A stretch of 5,132 nt of DNA from Desulfohalobiaceae bacterium. GTDB taxonomy: Bacteria > Desulfobacterota > Desulfovibrionia > Desulfovibrionales > Desulfothermaceae. Positions 4,860-5,132 of the stretch are shown here, piece after piece. The DNA is taken from NCBI GenBank assembly GCA_021737115.1, contig JAIPER010000297.1:1-5132 (forward strand), read 5' to 3'. The notes under the pieces were generated by a model. That model was not told where the DNA came from, made no database searches, and saw only the letters and a program-made list of their open reading frames with translations. The translations under genes were made by a program, and so were the position numbers. Position 1 is the stretch's first letter. Each line of letters starts with the position of its first letter.

Positions 4860-5132
4860 TATAATTAATTAATATATAAGAATTTATTGGCCTGCAGTTT
4901 AACACATCATGCTGAAGTCCGTCTTTGCCAGTATGATCAATGGAGAAACTCAACAGATTTTTAGGATCGGCACCCTCTTTTCGAACCGGGCATCAGGGTT
5001 CTCTTGCGCGCCCCTCGCTGAGAGGTTCTCTGGTTTTCTTTGGCTCGCGACATGGGGGAAACCGGACCGTATCTCATGACTAAAACCATAAATCCGCAAA
5101 GAGTTCTCGATTATGCAAGATCATAGTTTAGG

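Larger units (their letters stand above)
4543..5132. other. Region downstream of eno without recognisable genes
   Basis: The last 590 nt of the window hold the GGAGNNN array, two or three degenerate TTTCACA/GGTTTCA/GGTGTCA units at 4815-4835, the hairpin at 4831-4859, an AT-rich stretch (4860-4890) and then about 240 nt that I cannot assign. A 47-codon frame from ATG 4940 to TAA 5083 on the plus strand has no ribosome site and no recognisable motif. Two copies of GGTTCTCT lie at 4997-5004 and 5024-5031. No tRNA, rRNA or CRISPR pattern is seen. The next gene presumably begins beyond the window. Confidence 0.6.

Noticed and set aside
3130..4953. 607-codon minus-strand open frame covering eno and the heptamer array
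   Set aside because: It is antisense to a textbook enolase. Its composition is a by-product of codon bias, and its N-terminal half is translation of the stop-free GGAGNNN repeat; no family features are visible.
4940..5083. 47-codon plus-strand frame near the right edge
   Set aside because: No Shine-Dalgarno, no recognisable motif and a short length; coding cannot be supported.

Overview
The window is a chromosomal housekeeping segment from a bacterium with moderately GC-rich coding sequence. It carries four intact plus-strand genes: queH (epoxyqueuosine reductase), hemW (radical-SAM heme chaperone), coaX (type III pantothenate kinase) and eno (enolase). The enolase wording (for example TGSLSRSDRLAKYN near the C-terminus) and the coaX-eno neighbourhood fit an anaerobic Desulfobacterota/Desulfovibrionales-like lineage. 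This placement is an inference from recall, not a computed phylogeny.

Layout. 11-577 queH and 588-1715 hemW are 10 nt apart and are probably cotranscribed. 1716-2112 is a gene-free spacer dominated by a 214-nt palindromic element (1820-2033): 30-nt terminal inverted repeats enclosing four smaller hairpins in mirror order. 2113-2895 is coaX. 2896-3252 is a second gene-free spacer. It holds a short heptamer array starting right after the coaX stop, a 30-nt duplicate of the coaX 3' end, a spaced 11-bp inverted repeat, and an eight-unit AAATCCA heptamer array ending directly before the eno Shine-Dalgarno. 3253-4542 is eno. 4546-4795 is a 35-unit GGAGNNN heptamer array beginning 3 nt after the eno stop. 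4831-4859 is a perfect 13-bp hairpin. 4860-5132 has no recognisable gene.

How the genes relate. All four are core-metabolism or cofactor genes: tRNA queuosine, heme insertion, coenzyme A and glycolysis. They do not form one pathway, and I see no defence, phage or secretion genes. The unusual content is in the spacers. Three consecutive gene-flanking spacers (both sides of eno, and just after coaX) carry sequence-unrelated tandem repeats that share a 7-nt period and sit within 0-13 nt of coding boundaries. The hemW-coaX spacer carries a palindromic element in which the two arms keep the same hairpin loop but have different, still fully paired stems. These are the best candidates for something undescribed, but no protein machinery for them is encoded in this window.
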